Shown here piece by piece: positions 37,526 through 44,964 of a stretch of 55,723 nt of DNA. Numbering within the stretch: the first letter of the stretch is position 1; the number at the start of each line of letters is the position of its first letter. Both the position numbers and the translations under genes were made by a program. The stretch is taken from assembly GCA_001770175.1 (NCBI GenBank), contig MEQK01000152.1, positions 1-55,723 on the forward strand. Direction: 5' to 3'. The stretch is from Bdellovibrionales bacterium RIFOXYD1_FULL_55_31 (GTDB lineage: Bacteria > Bdellovibrionota > UBA1018). The notes under the pieces are model-generated. The model had not been told where the DNA came from, did not search any database, and worked only from the letters and a program-made list of their open reading frames with translations.

Positions 37526-37638
37526 AAAAAAAGGGGAGGCTCTTGCGAACCTCGCCTAAAATTGGGGTGCTTGACCCGTTCACATGGCGCGCTTCAAAGA
37601 AGCGCGTGGCTTTTCAGCTACTTGGCGCTGATTTTTTC
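37526..37638 (+). repeat. Dispersed structured repeat, copy 1
   Basis: The core (37557-37638) reads TTGGGGTGCTTGACCCGTTC, then a GC hairpin (CGCGCTTC-aaa-GAAGCGCG), then GGCTTTTCAGCTACTTGGCG and CTGATTTTTTC. A terminator-like stem (GGAGG...CCTCGCC) stands just before it at 37530-37555. It lies exactly between two truncated genes, a LysR remnant and a methyltransferase remnant. Three more copies in the same orientation are at 44866, 50851 and 54201. Confidence 0.85.
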
Positions 37639-37842
37639 CTAAGAAGACTGGACCTGTTTATCAAGCGATTGCGACCTCCCCAGACTGCCGTACCAAACTC
37701 CAGTGCATTCAGGAAGGACGGTGGATCTGTTGGTTTTAACTTTGTCGGCCATGGCTTCACCGAAGAAGAAGCGCGTAAGTGTGATGGCCTCCTCGATATC
37801 TTTGAACTGGTAATCCGTTCGGATGGGCGCTGGTGGGCACAT
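37639..37842 (-). pseudogene. C-terminal remnant of a SAM-dependent methyltransferase
   Basis: The minus-strand frame reads YQFKDIEEAITLTRFFFGEA then MADKVKTNRSTVLPECTGVW, which looks like the end of a class I methyltransferase (the FFFGE...LPECTG(V/I)W pattern occurs at the C-terminus of such proteins). No SAM-binding motif precedes it; the coding sequence is cut on its 5' side by the end of the DUF4105 gene (37848) and ends at repeat copy 1. The remnant is too short to work. Confidence 0.55.
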
Positions 37843-37847
37843 GCAGC

Positions 37848-39929
37848 TTAGTAAACACTCGATAGTTCGCTAGTACTGAATGAGTGCCTTCCAGAAATAC
37901 GGGAAAGCTCCAGCAGAAGATTTGAGGAGTCAGGACCTTGCAGCTTACCGACAAATAATTCTTGGTTTACATCCAAGGTGGGCGCAAAAATTTTCTCCTC
38001 GGAATAAACGGTTGATTGAAGTTTCTCGGTAGCCTTGTCGAAGAAAAACAAGTCTCTGACATAGCCCAAGTTGGGGTCATACGCGACCACACGAGCCCTT
38101 TTTCCTTCGTCTATGACATCGAGAACCAAAACTGCGTGGCCTTCCGCTCCACTGACTCGCTGGAAGATAGGAGTGTAGATGCCCGAACGCGCTAACACAC
38201 CGATGCGAAGGAGAGCTTCCGAGGTAACTTTCGAGCTGTTGAAATAATTTGAAACGGCGCCCACGACCGATCCATATTTATCGCGACTGTACTCATGAAT
38301 TACATTGCGAACTGCTTTTGGGTCCAATGATGAAAGCCAGGAACGCGCGTCTTTGAAACCGGGGACAATAATAGATTTCCCTTTAAGTGCATCGGCGACC
38401 AGGGCCAGAGATTCCGCAGGGGACAGGGGCGCGAGGAATGGATCAAATAACGTATTTTGTAAAAGGGCTTTTTGAAGGTTCACGAACCCATAGCAAGAGG
38501 GACGTTCAGGGTCGTCGTTCCTGAGCGGAATCATCTCCGCCGAATCCATTGAGGTTATTTTGGTCTGCCTGACCGGAGCATTGTTGACGAGCATACGCAT
38601 TTTTACAAGTAAACGTTCACTTTTATCATTGAGGAATTCAGGCAAAAAGGAAACACCGTCGAAAACAAATTCCGAACCGTGCAGCTTTTTCTCAGTCTTA
38701 AATCCCACACGAATCCCCTGCCAGATAACTTCTCCCCGCTCATTGACGTGAAAATCCGTGAGCGGAAATGTCACCCGTATTCTCTTTTCGTGTTGATGGC
38801 GCGACTGCAACTGTACACGAAAAACTGCGGCTAAAGTTAGTTTGCCGTTATTATCTTTGACCTCAAGTTCGGATGTCTCGATTTTCCAGCGCTCGGTCTC
38901 ATCCAAGCCTGTTAGTGACGTCCGGTGTACTGGAAAAGCGAGGTCTGCAATTGCTCGTTCGCCTTTGAGAGCACGATTCAAATCGGAACGAATTACCCTT
39001 CGCTCCAGAAACTTGAATGCGCTCAGGTAACTATTTACCTTACTTGGGAGCGGACGTTCCCTAATATGGCTTAAAATGTACGAAAAACTGTAAATGCGCT
39101 CGGACTGTGATTTCGAAATCAGTCCGGCTTTTATAGAATCAATTTCTGGGAGCGATTCCCTCAAATCGTTTTCGTATTTTTCGAAAAGATTGCTCCTACG
39201 CATGTCCAAGGCGAGGTCTTCAGTTCGAGACACAATCATTCCGCGTTTTTCGAGTGCTTTTGGAATAGACTCGGGGGTCAGGTTGGTGAAACCGTACCCC
39301 ACGGAAATACCGGCCGATTTTAGAATATCGGTGACCGCGGACGCACAGTTTTGCGTGAAAAAATTGTACTTTCCAAACTTGCCAGCCCTAAGATGTTTGT
39401 TGATTTGGTGCACCACAGTTGCTCGCTGCGCTGGCGTCAGGCGAAGCTCGTAATTCGTGAGAGCGCGAAGTTGTCGAAAATTCATCTCTTGGATGATTGT
39501 CGAATAGGGAGCCACCGAAATGTCCCGATCAAGCGCCTGGCCAATTCCGAGAGCCCTGAGATACTTGCCGACAGAGTCAATCTCCCCATGCGCTACAAAT
39601 TCGATGACCTTGTCGTCGAGCGAAGGTTCGTCGCTTTCGCTGATACGCAGGTACGCATGCCCAAAGGATGACCGTCCGCTTCCTTTCGCAGCAGCCAAAG
39701 TAAAATAGATTTTCTCTATTCGTTTTGGATCGATCAAGCCGGAGTCGTCAATGAGGAGTCCTGAGACGATTGGTTGTATATCTTTCGCTAGCTTTAAAGC
39801 AGGTGGGGTAGGTGCACATTCGTTAGTGTCGAGGGGGCAGGTTGGGTGGTCTTGTGCCTGGGCCGAAAAAGGAGAGGGAGCCAGAAGAAGTGCTAGCGCA
39901 AAATATATCGCACCTACGCTTTTCTTCAT
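37848..39929 (-). CDS. Secreted DUF4105-like protein with a second papain-like region
   Basis: 693 residues; ATG 39929 has CGGAGGGGAAT before it and opens a signal peptide (FALALLLAPSPFSAQAQ). Region about 45-260 resembles DUF4105/Lnb N-terminal domains: SSFGHAYLRISE and a putative nucleophile in NFFTQNCASAVTDILKSAG. Region about 480-670 has its own candidate triad: RPSCYGFVNLQKALL (Cys), EGHAVLVLDVIDEG (His) and VVAYDPNLGY (Asp/Asn), the pattern of papain-like peptidases and C39/C58-type folds. It may therefore hold two cysteine-hydrolase folds for envelope, peptide or lipid targets. It is the last gene of a five-gene minus-strand block, with a small secreted protein 25 bases upstream. Confidence 0.82.
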   Translation of the reverse strand: MKKSVGAIYFALALLLAPSPFSAQAQDHPTCPLDTNECAPTPPALKLAKDIQPIVSGLLIDDSGLIDPKRIEKIYFTLAAAKGSGRSSFGHAYLRISESDEPSLDDKVIEFVAHGEIDSVGKYLRALGIGQALDRDISVAPYSTIIQEMNFRQLRALTNYELRLTPAQRATVVHQINKHLRAGKFGKYNFFTQNCASAVTDILKSAGISVGYGFTNLTPESIPKALEKRGMIVSRTEDLALDMRRSNLFEKYENDLRESLPEIDSIKAGLISKSQSERIYSFSYILSHIRERPLPSKVNSYLSAFKFLERRVIRSDLNRALKGERAIADLAFPVHRTSLTGLDETERWKIETSELEVKDNNGKLTLAAVFRVQLQSRHQHEKRIRVTFPLTDFHVNERGEVIWQGIRVGFKTEKKLHGSEFVFDGVSFLPEFLNDKSERLLVKMRMLVNNAPVRQTKITSMDSAEMIPLRNDDPERPSCYGFVNLQKALLQNTLFDPFLAPLSPAESLALVADALKGKSIIVPGFKDARSWLSSLDPKAVRNVIHEYSRDKYGSVVGAVSNYFNSSKVTSEALLRIGVLARSGIYTPIFQRVSGAEGHAVLVLDVIDEGKRARVVAYDPNLGYVRDLFFFDKATEKLQSTVYSEEKIFAPTLDVNQELFVGKLQGPDSSNLLLELSRISGRHSFSTSELSSVY

Positions 39930-39954
39930 ATTCCCCTCCGATCGCGATTTTGGA

Positions 39955-40449
39955 TTAGCGCGCGGCCCCGGCCGTTGTCGCACTCGAAAAGTTCGATGAG
40001 TCCAATACTGTTTCGTCGACCTGTTTGGCCGGAACATTGCTGACCGCTTCATTTCGCGAATCGGCTAGATTCTTCTGGAAAATGCCAATGACCGCTTCGA
40101 CAGTTACGTCCTGACCTTGTTTTTCCAAGGAAAGAACGGCATTTTTTACCTCGCCCACTGGATGTTGAACGGTCTTGGCGACGTTCGAAAGAAGTATGGG
40201 ATCGACATCGCCGCGAGCCTCAGATTTGAGACGCTCACCGACCTCTTCCGACTTGGTATCCAGTTGGACGCCTTGGACAGTCAGGGTGGGCCCCGAGGTG
40301 ATAATCGTGAAGACCATACAAGGGAAATTCATATCTCCGCAGTTGTTCTTGACCTCCATTCCAAGCATTCCTGCTTGGGCGCTGTTTGCCGTCATTGTTG
40401 CTAAGGACAACGCGAGCATTCCAATCATGGTTTTCTTGCTGAACTTCAT
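39955..40449 (-). CDS. Small secreted protein of unknown function
   Basis: 164 residues from ATG 40449 (AGAGAGGAAAAT upstream). A signal peptide ends at NSAQAGM. The mature start MEVKNNCGDMNFPCMVFTII has two Cys, possibly a disulfide; the rest is helical and acidic with a Ser/Ala-rich end (SSNFSSATTAGAAR). No family recognised. It is 25 bases upstream of the DUF4105-like gene with its own strong ribosome site, so the two are co-expressed and may be partners. Confidence 0.8.
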   Translation of the reverse strand: MKFSKKTMIGMLALSLATMTANSAQAGMLGMEVKNNCGDMNFPCMVFTIITSGPTLTVQGVQLDTKSEEVGERLKSEARGDVDPILLSNVAKTVQHPVGEVKNAVLSLEKQGQDVTVEAVIGIFQKNLADSRNEAVSNVPAKQVDETVLDSSNFSSATTAGAAR

Positions 40450-40624
40450 ATTTTCCTCTCTTTTCTCCTGCGTTGTTCGGGGGCAGGGGTTCTTGAAAAG
40501 ATAATTGATCGAAACGGTCCGACGTTGTACTGAGATTGGGGTAGCGCTAGGAAAGTACTGCAAAAACAATCAATTAGAGATGCCGCCTCTGATCGGAAAA
40601 TGGGCTATGAGAGGGGAAATTTGT

Positions 40625-41773
40625 TTATCCAAGCGTTTGCTGGTGCAAACGGTATTTGCCTTCGCGATATTCAATGAGATCTGGCCGTTTTTTTCGCAGG
40701 CCGGATAGCAATTGTTCCAGACGGGGCTTGGTCACCTCAGGTCGCATTCGGTTGCCATAGAGTGCGAGCGACAGCTCGTTGAATTTGCGAGCGCGAAAGC
40801 ACAATAAGTAGATTACACGGTTTTCATTTGGGGAAAGTGGAGCTCTTGAATCCCGCATTAGCAGTTCGAGATTTTGTCTCCAGTACTTTGGGATCGGCAG
40901 CAGTTCCAAGTCAGGTGAATCTAATTTCCAATTCTTTTCTTCCAAACTCCTGAGCAGTTTAAAAACCGATCTGACTTCAACTGATTCATTGTGGGCCGCG
41001 GCTTCTGCGGCCAAATATGCTTCCTTGGCCCGCCCACTCAAACCTAAAACTAACGAACGCTGGAGCAAGGCGAGATCGTGATCTCTAGATCCTGACTTAC
41101 GGCTCAGCAAGCCCAGCGCTCGATTCAGAAGGGTGAGTGCCGCACCGTAGGCCTTCAGAAGAATGAACTCCCAGCATAGATTCAATGCGGACTGTCCAGC
41201 AAGGGAGTATTCCTTTAGGCGCCGAGCTTGCTGGTATACCTCACGATAAGGCTCGAGAATGCGCCGCTCGGGATCTGCATGACTCTGCACGCAAATCGCG
41301 TTGTGCCTGGCGCGGAGGGCTTTTTTCTTGGCTCCAGATTGAAGGAGCGCGAGTTCCGCGCGTTGATAGCACTGGCAGGCGTCGAGTTCATCTCCCCTCG
41401 TTTCCAAGGCAAAAGCTACTACAATAAGCAATTCGCCGGACCAGTCGCATCCGTCCTCGGTGCAATTATCCATTTGAACGACTTCCATGGCAGTTTCGCA
41501 AAGGGCTCTGCTGATCTGTCTTCTTATGATGTCGCCTCGCAGCTGCGTGAGGATCTCCAGAACTCGGCTTTTCGGGCCGACGGCTTTTAGCTGAGCATTG
41601 AGGCTCTCTATTGTGGATTCATCGCCTTGTGCATAAGCAATCAGCACGTCCAGATAGTGGCCCAATGTGGCGGGCCAGGGGTCCGGACGGTATCGCATTT
41701 TTATCAGGTCCTCGAGACCGGATTCAATCATGTCGTTCAAAAGCTTTTGAGTGTCCGATAGGAAAAGATTCAC
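40625..41773 (-). CDS. TPR-type helical protein with C-terminal winged helix (regulator A)
   Basis: 382 residues. The N-terminal about 280 residues are all-helical with TPR-like pairs (ALETRGDELDACQCYQRAEL, SALNLCWEFILLKAYGAALTLL). The C-terminus (about 300-380) reads LSPNENRVIYLLCFRARKFN, then ELSLALYG and LEQLLSGLRKKRPDLIEY-REGKYRL, which has the pattern of an OmpR/PhoB winged helix. This is the reverse of the usual SARP order, where the DNA-binding domain is first. Its start overlaps the stop of regulator B by 4 bases, so they are translated together. Confidence 0.75.
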   Translation of the reverse strand: MNLFLSDTQKLLNDMIESGLEDLIKMRYRPDPWPATLGHYLDVLIAYAQGDESTIESLNAQLKAVGPKSRVLEILTQLRGDIIRRQISRALCETAMEVVQMDNCTEDGCDWSGELLIVVAFALETRGDELDACQCYQRAELALLQSGAKKKALRARHNAICVQSHADPERRILEPYREVYQQARRLKEYSLAGQSALNLCWEFILLKAYGAALTLLNRALGLLSRKSGSRDHDLALLQRSLVLGLSGRAKEAYLAAEAAAHNESVEVRSVFKLLRSLEEKNWKLDSPDLELLPIPKYWRQNLELLMRDSRAPLSPNENRVIYLLCFRARKFNELSLALYGNRMRPEVTKPRLEQLLSGLRKKRPDLIEYREGKYRLHQQTLG

Positions 41774-42576
41774 CCCGCTTTCCTCGACTGAGTCCGTGAG
41801 AGATATATTTCATCGGCAAGGCAATAGAGGCCGTTCTGCCGAATAATCAACCCCGGATACCGTTTCCTCACGCGGCCTAAAAGATTTTTCAGGCGGTTTT
41901 CTCCGAGTTCGGCCGGTATGGACTCCCCCCAGAGAGCGACGATCAAGTCGTAGCTGGATCGACTTTGCTCACGCAACAGGTTCAATAGTCGATCAGACAG
42001 AGAGTCAGAATAATTTCCAGGCGAGCGAATCGGATCGGAAAGTTGAGGTTGGCATTCCAGGTCTCCTCGCAGCACCAAAAACTCCTTCGGTGGTTCTTCG
42101 CCCGACTCATCCAACTGAGCTTGCCAATCCGATAGAACTGCTCGAGCTTCTTCAAGGCGCATCAGGCGATTGAGTAACCTGATCTTGGATAGCCACGCGC
42201 CGTGACGGTGAACGCTCTCTGGGCAGCTCTTCAGAATGGCACAGGCTTGAGAGGAATATTTCAACGCCAGGAAATACGAGCCCGCGGCCTCATGCTCCTC
42301 GGAAATGGCGAGAAGGGAGACTGCGGCTAGGTCCTTCATATTCTGTCGGCGAGCCTGCTTGTAGAGAAAGAGGAATTGACCCAGCATCTTTTTGTTTCGA
42401 GAGGTGCGCTTTTCTGCGGCCGCGAGGCATCCCAGGATGTCCAGGCGTTCCTTCGATTCGGGCTGTTGATGAGATAGGCGAAGCTGTTGCAGAAGGTACT
42501 TCAGCGCGTCTTGGCCATGCGTGTCCTGAGTCAGATAGTCCCGGTATTTGCGGCGTTTTGGAGTGTTATTTTTCAT
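41770..42576 (-). CDS. Helical protein with C-terminal winged helix (regulator B)
   Basis: 268 residues. The N-terminal about 190 residues are helical (LDILGCLAAAEKRTSRNKKM, ALKYSSQACAILKSCPES) and TPR-like. The C-terminal about 65 residues (SLSDRLLNLLREQSRSSYDL, IVALWGESIP, LKNLLGRVRKRYPGLII-RQNGLYCL) match the winged-helix pattern of regulator A, so the two are diverged paralogues. It overlaps the end of the protease gene by 11 bases and regulator A by 4 bases. They may form a heterodimer that controls the secreted proteins of this block; that is inference. Confidence 0.75.
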   Translation of the reverse strand: MKNNTPKRRKYRDYLTQDTHGQDALKYLLQQLRLSHQQPESKERLDILGCLAAAEKRTSRNKKMLGQFLFLYKQARRQNMKDLAAVSLLAISEEHEAAGSYFLALKYSSQACAILKSCPESVHRHGAWLSKIRLLNRLMRLEEARAVLSDWQAQLDESGEEPPKEFLVLRGDLECQPQLSDPIRSPGNYSDSLSDRLLNLLREQSRSSYDLIVALWGESIPAELGENRLKNLLGRVRKRYPGLIIRQNGLYCLADEIYLSRTQSRKAG

Positions 42577-44605
42577 GGGATATAATTTGGTTAAGACTAT
42601 CCATTGGAATCCCTAAATCGGCGGGAAAGGTATCGAAGGTTCCCGAACAAGGCGCCGGTTGACAGCGCGCGGGAGGCACAGCGACCGGAGGAGTCTCGAA
42701 TACCACTGATGCCGGATGCGCCCAACCTGACGTCACTAAATCGATTGCAGGTTTTGAGTCGGAAATTGAGCCTTTTTTCTGGCTGCCATCTGCATTGGTC
42801 TTCCATCGAAAAAAGGTGTTTTGACGCCAATCGGCCTCGGGGTTGACCATTTGATCATAGACCCGCGATAAATCCACGAAGAAGAAACGGGTGAGGTCAA
42901 TTACGTAGGTCCGTCCTGAAGGTGTTCCTGCTACGGTGATCTCCGGAACGAAGTAGGCTTGGTTGGGAAGGCGCCCGCGACGATCCAATTTGAACTGAAT
43001 TTTGTCTTGGCCGGCGCAAGCAAGTCCAAAGTCAAGGCCAGCCTTTGAGAACAGCAGGTTCATTTGGCACGAGGTAAAGTTTTGGCTTTGCGAGCTTACG
43101 AGGGTCAAGCTCCCGCGAAGCTCCACGCATTCGCCGTTCCGGGTGGTTCGAGAGAAAAAGTCCTGGAAAAATTGTTGTTCATCCATGAATTCGAAATCAT
43201 AGTCCGCATCATTCTTCTTCATGAAATCAATGGCTGATGCATCAGCGAACAGAACGACAGGGTCGAGGACGCTGGAACTGGGCTTCTTAGGTTTCGCTTT
43301 GATTCCAAGCACGTTTTTTATGAGCGTGGAAGATGGTTTCCCTGCAATCTTTTGTTCGGACTCAATTTGCAGGCCTGGGAGTACTCCGTGTCGGATGTAA
43401 GGGTTTTGGCCCGGGCTCTTGAAAAAGGAAAAAGGATCGTAACTGTTATATCCCAGATCGACGGTTGCGCGTTTTGACGGGTTATTCCCGATATCACCGG
43501 AGCCTCCGGATCCCACATCACCCGAGCCTCCGCTGCCGGCTCGAGCCGATAGAACCGGGAGTTCCCGAATGCGACCCCATTTAGTTTCGAATGTGCGAAA
43601 TGTCGTTCCTTCGCCGTCAGGCCCGAACCAGTAATCCCAATGCTTATCTGGCTTAGACGGGCAGCCCGATTTTCGCGCTTTTGTGACAAGAACTTGGATG
43701 GTCTCAGCTGAGATGAAGTACGAGCGAGAGCTGTCTTTCATCACTCGGCTGGCGATTCCTAACAAGACCCCGCTATTCTGTTTGCCAGCGGCACCGCGCT
43801 TCGTGCCTCGAATCCAGTTCAATACCGAAAAATCGTTTTCTATGTCGGCAATGAGAGGCACTCCACTCATTCCCGGAGAAAGAGCGCTGCGGCTCGCAAT
43901 CTCCTGGCCCCACTGAGTATGGGGAAGAAAGTCTTCAGGCGTTGACTCAACCAAATTCGTGCCCGTGTCAGATGAGCGGGGCCTCCAAGCTATTCCTTCA
44001 GGAACCAGAACTTGTGGAATCACACGCGATTCGCTACCTCCCCACTGCCCCACTGAGATGCCGACGCCATCAGTCCTCATCTTTTTCCAGAGTCTGGAAA
44101 TCCAATAAGTAATATCTCGATTCAGTCCGACGTCTTGTTTCTTCTCGAGCCCTCTCTCCAAAACCCAGTTATCCAAATTGGACGACTTGATTTCAAAAAG
44201 ACCTCTGGCTTCGCTGTAGACGCCCAAGGAGCGAAAGCCTTGGCACGTGCTCAGGAGGACTAACTCAAGGTCATGGTCAGCATCCACGCAGCGTCCCGCT
44301 GTGTGAACGGGGGGTTCTCCGGAGAGCTGCACTTGGAGGGTCTCGGCTCTTCCACCGCTGACATGACCAGCGGTTAAAATCGCGCAGACCCGCTTGACCT
44401 CGCCGGTTTTAGGATCCGCAACATTGAATTCCACCGGCGTTCCCGTGCCGTGGATCCGTACGTCAGTATCGCGATTGGAGGTGTAGACCGAACTGACCTG
44501 ATACAGGGGCGTGCTTCTTGCCCAGGTATCAGTAGGTGCGAACGGGCCACCCGTCACAATGCCGAGGAACAAGAGAATATTCAGAAGCACGGACCGATCC
44601 GTCAT
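42566..44605 (-). CDS. Secreted trypsin-like serine protease with long C-terminal region
   Basis: 679 residues from ATG 44605, followed by a signal peptide ending near TDTWARS. The S1 triad is His in CAILTAGHVSGG, Asp in CVDADHDLELVLL and Ser in RSALSPGMSGVPLIAD. A Gly/Ser linker (SGGSGDVGSGGSGDIG, about 375-390) separates it from an unknown C-terminal region of about 280 residues with Cys pairs. The frame is open further upstream to 44773 but that extension has no protein character. The promoter region contains a 26-bp palindrome. Role: an exported protease, possibly for degrading foreign or own envelope proteins. Confidence 0.85.
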   Translation of the reverse strand: MTDRSVLLNILLFLGIVTGGPFAPTDTWARSTPLYQVSSVYTSNRDTDVRIHGTGTPVEFNVADPKTGEVKRVCAILTAGHVSGGRAETLQVQLSGEPPVHTAGRCVDADHDLELVLLSTCQGFRSLGVYSEARGLFEIKSSNLDNWVLERGLEKKQDVGLNRDITYWISRLWKKMRTDGVGISVGQWGGSESRVIPQVLVPEGIAWRPRSSDTGTNLVESTPEDFLPHTQWGQEIASRSALSPGMSGVPLIADIENDFSVLNWIRGTKRGAAGKQNSGVLLGIASRVMKDSSRSYFISAETIQVLVTKARKSGCPSKPDKHWDYWFGPDGEGTTFRTFETKWGRIRELPVLSARAGSGGSGDVGSGGSGDIGNNPSKRATVDLGYNSYDPFSFFKSPGQNPYIRHGVLPGLQIESEQKIAGKPSSTLIKNVLGIKAKPKKPSSSVLDPVVLFADASAIDFMKKNDADYDFEFMDEQQFFQDFFSRTTRNGECVELRGSLTLVSSQSQNFTSCQMNLLFSKAGLDFGLACAGQDKIQFKLDRRGRLPNQAYFVPEITVAGTPSGRTYVIDLTRFFFVDLSRVYDQMVNPEADWRQNTFFRWKTNADGSQKKGSISDSKPAIDLVTSGWAHPASVVFETPPVAVPPARCQPAPCSGTFDTFPADLGIPMDSLNQIISHEK

Positions 44606-44647
44606 CCTACGATTCTTATCGTCTATGGAGGCGCCATTCTTTACTAA

Positions 44648-44673
44648 TAAATAGCTATGATCATGACTATTTA
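44648..44673. promoter_or_regulatory. 26-bp palindrome upstream of the protease gene, candidate operator
   Basis: The outer arms are TAAATAG and CTATTTA and the centre is ATGATCAT; only two positions in each half do not pair (CT against GA). It lies 43 bases before ATG 44605 on the minus strand, a fitting distance for an operator overlapping the promoter. Symmetry suggests a dimeric DNA-binding protein; the two winged-helix proteins of the same operon are the obvious candidates. Confidence 0.5.
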
Positions 44674-44794
44674 GGGGTTTTGGGTATCGGCTACTTTCCC
44701 GCCGAGGATTTCTCGCAAGCGGGGGTGAGTTCCGCCCACCATGAAGCGAGGAGAATCCTACTGGAGAGTCCATCGCGGCCGCTCACTCGGTTCG

Positions 44795-44815
44795 ATCCCC
44801 GTTGCACCCGAAATC
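44795..44815 (+). other. tRNA 3'-end remnant (T-loop, T-stem 3' strand and acceptor 3' strand)
   Basis: The string GGTTCGATCCCCGTTGCACC divides as the end of a tRNA: loop TTCGATC, T-stem strand CCCGT, acceptor strand TGCACCC and discriminator G. The 5' side of the T-stem does not pair and no matching acceptor GGGTGCA or anticodon arm lies upstream, so the rest of the tRNA is missing. A normal terminator follows. Such 3' fragments are what integrases leave at the far end of an element inserted in a tRNA gene. The match is short, so this is tentative. Confidence 0.4.
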
Positions 44816-44824
44816 CTGAAAAGC

Positions 44825-44860
44825 AAAAAGCCCCTGACCCTTTCGGGCCAGAGGCTTTTT
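44825..44860 (+). terminator. Rho-independent terminator
   Basis: AAAAAGCC..CTG.CCC pairs with GGG.CAG.GGCTTTTT around a TTTC loop, giving a long, nearly perfect stem ending in a T-run; the A-run on the left makes it bidirectional. It follows the tRNA remnant by 9 bases and directly precedes repeat copy 2. Confidence 0.8.
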
Positions 44861-44865
44861 ACTTT

Positions 44866-44951
44866 TAAAATTTTGGGGTGCTTGACCCGTTCACATGGCG
44901 CGCTTCAAAGAAGCGCGTGGCTTTTTAGCGACATAGCGCTGATTTTTTTTC
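44866..44951 (+). repeat. Dispersed structured repeat, copy 2
   Basis: It is nearly identical to copy 1 from TAAAATTTTGGGGTGCTTGA through the CGCGCTTC-aaa-GAAGCGCG hairpin to the final T-run. The last small stem differs (AGCGACATAGCGCT against AGCTACTTGGCGCT) but still keeps an AGC/GCT pairing. It begins straight after the terminator at 44825-44860 and ends just before the ribosome site of the intron RT frame. Confidence 0.85.
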
Positions 44952-44964
44952 TGTAGGAGAGAAA

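Noticed and set aside
44741-44815. A complete tRNA gene
   Set aside because: Only the T-loop and 3' strands fit; no D-arm, anticodon arm or 5' acceptor strand can be paired upstream.
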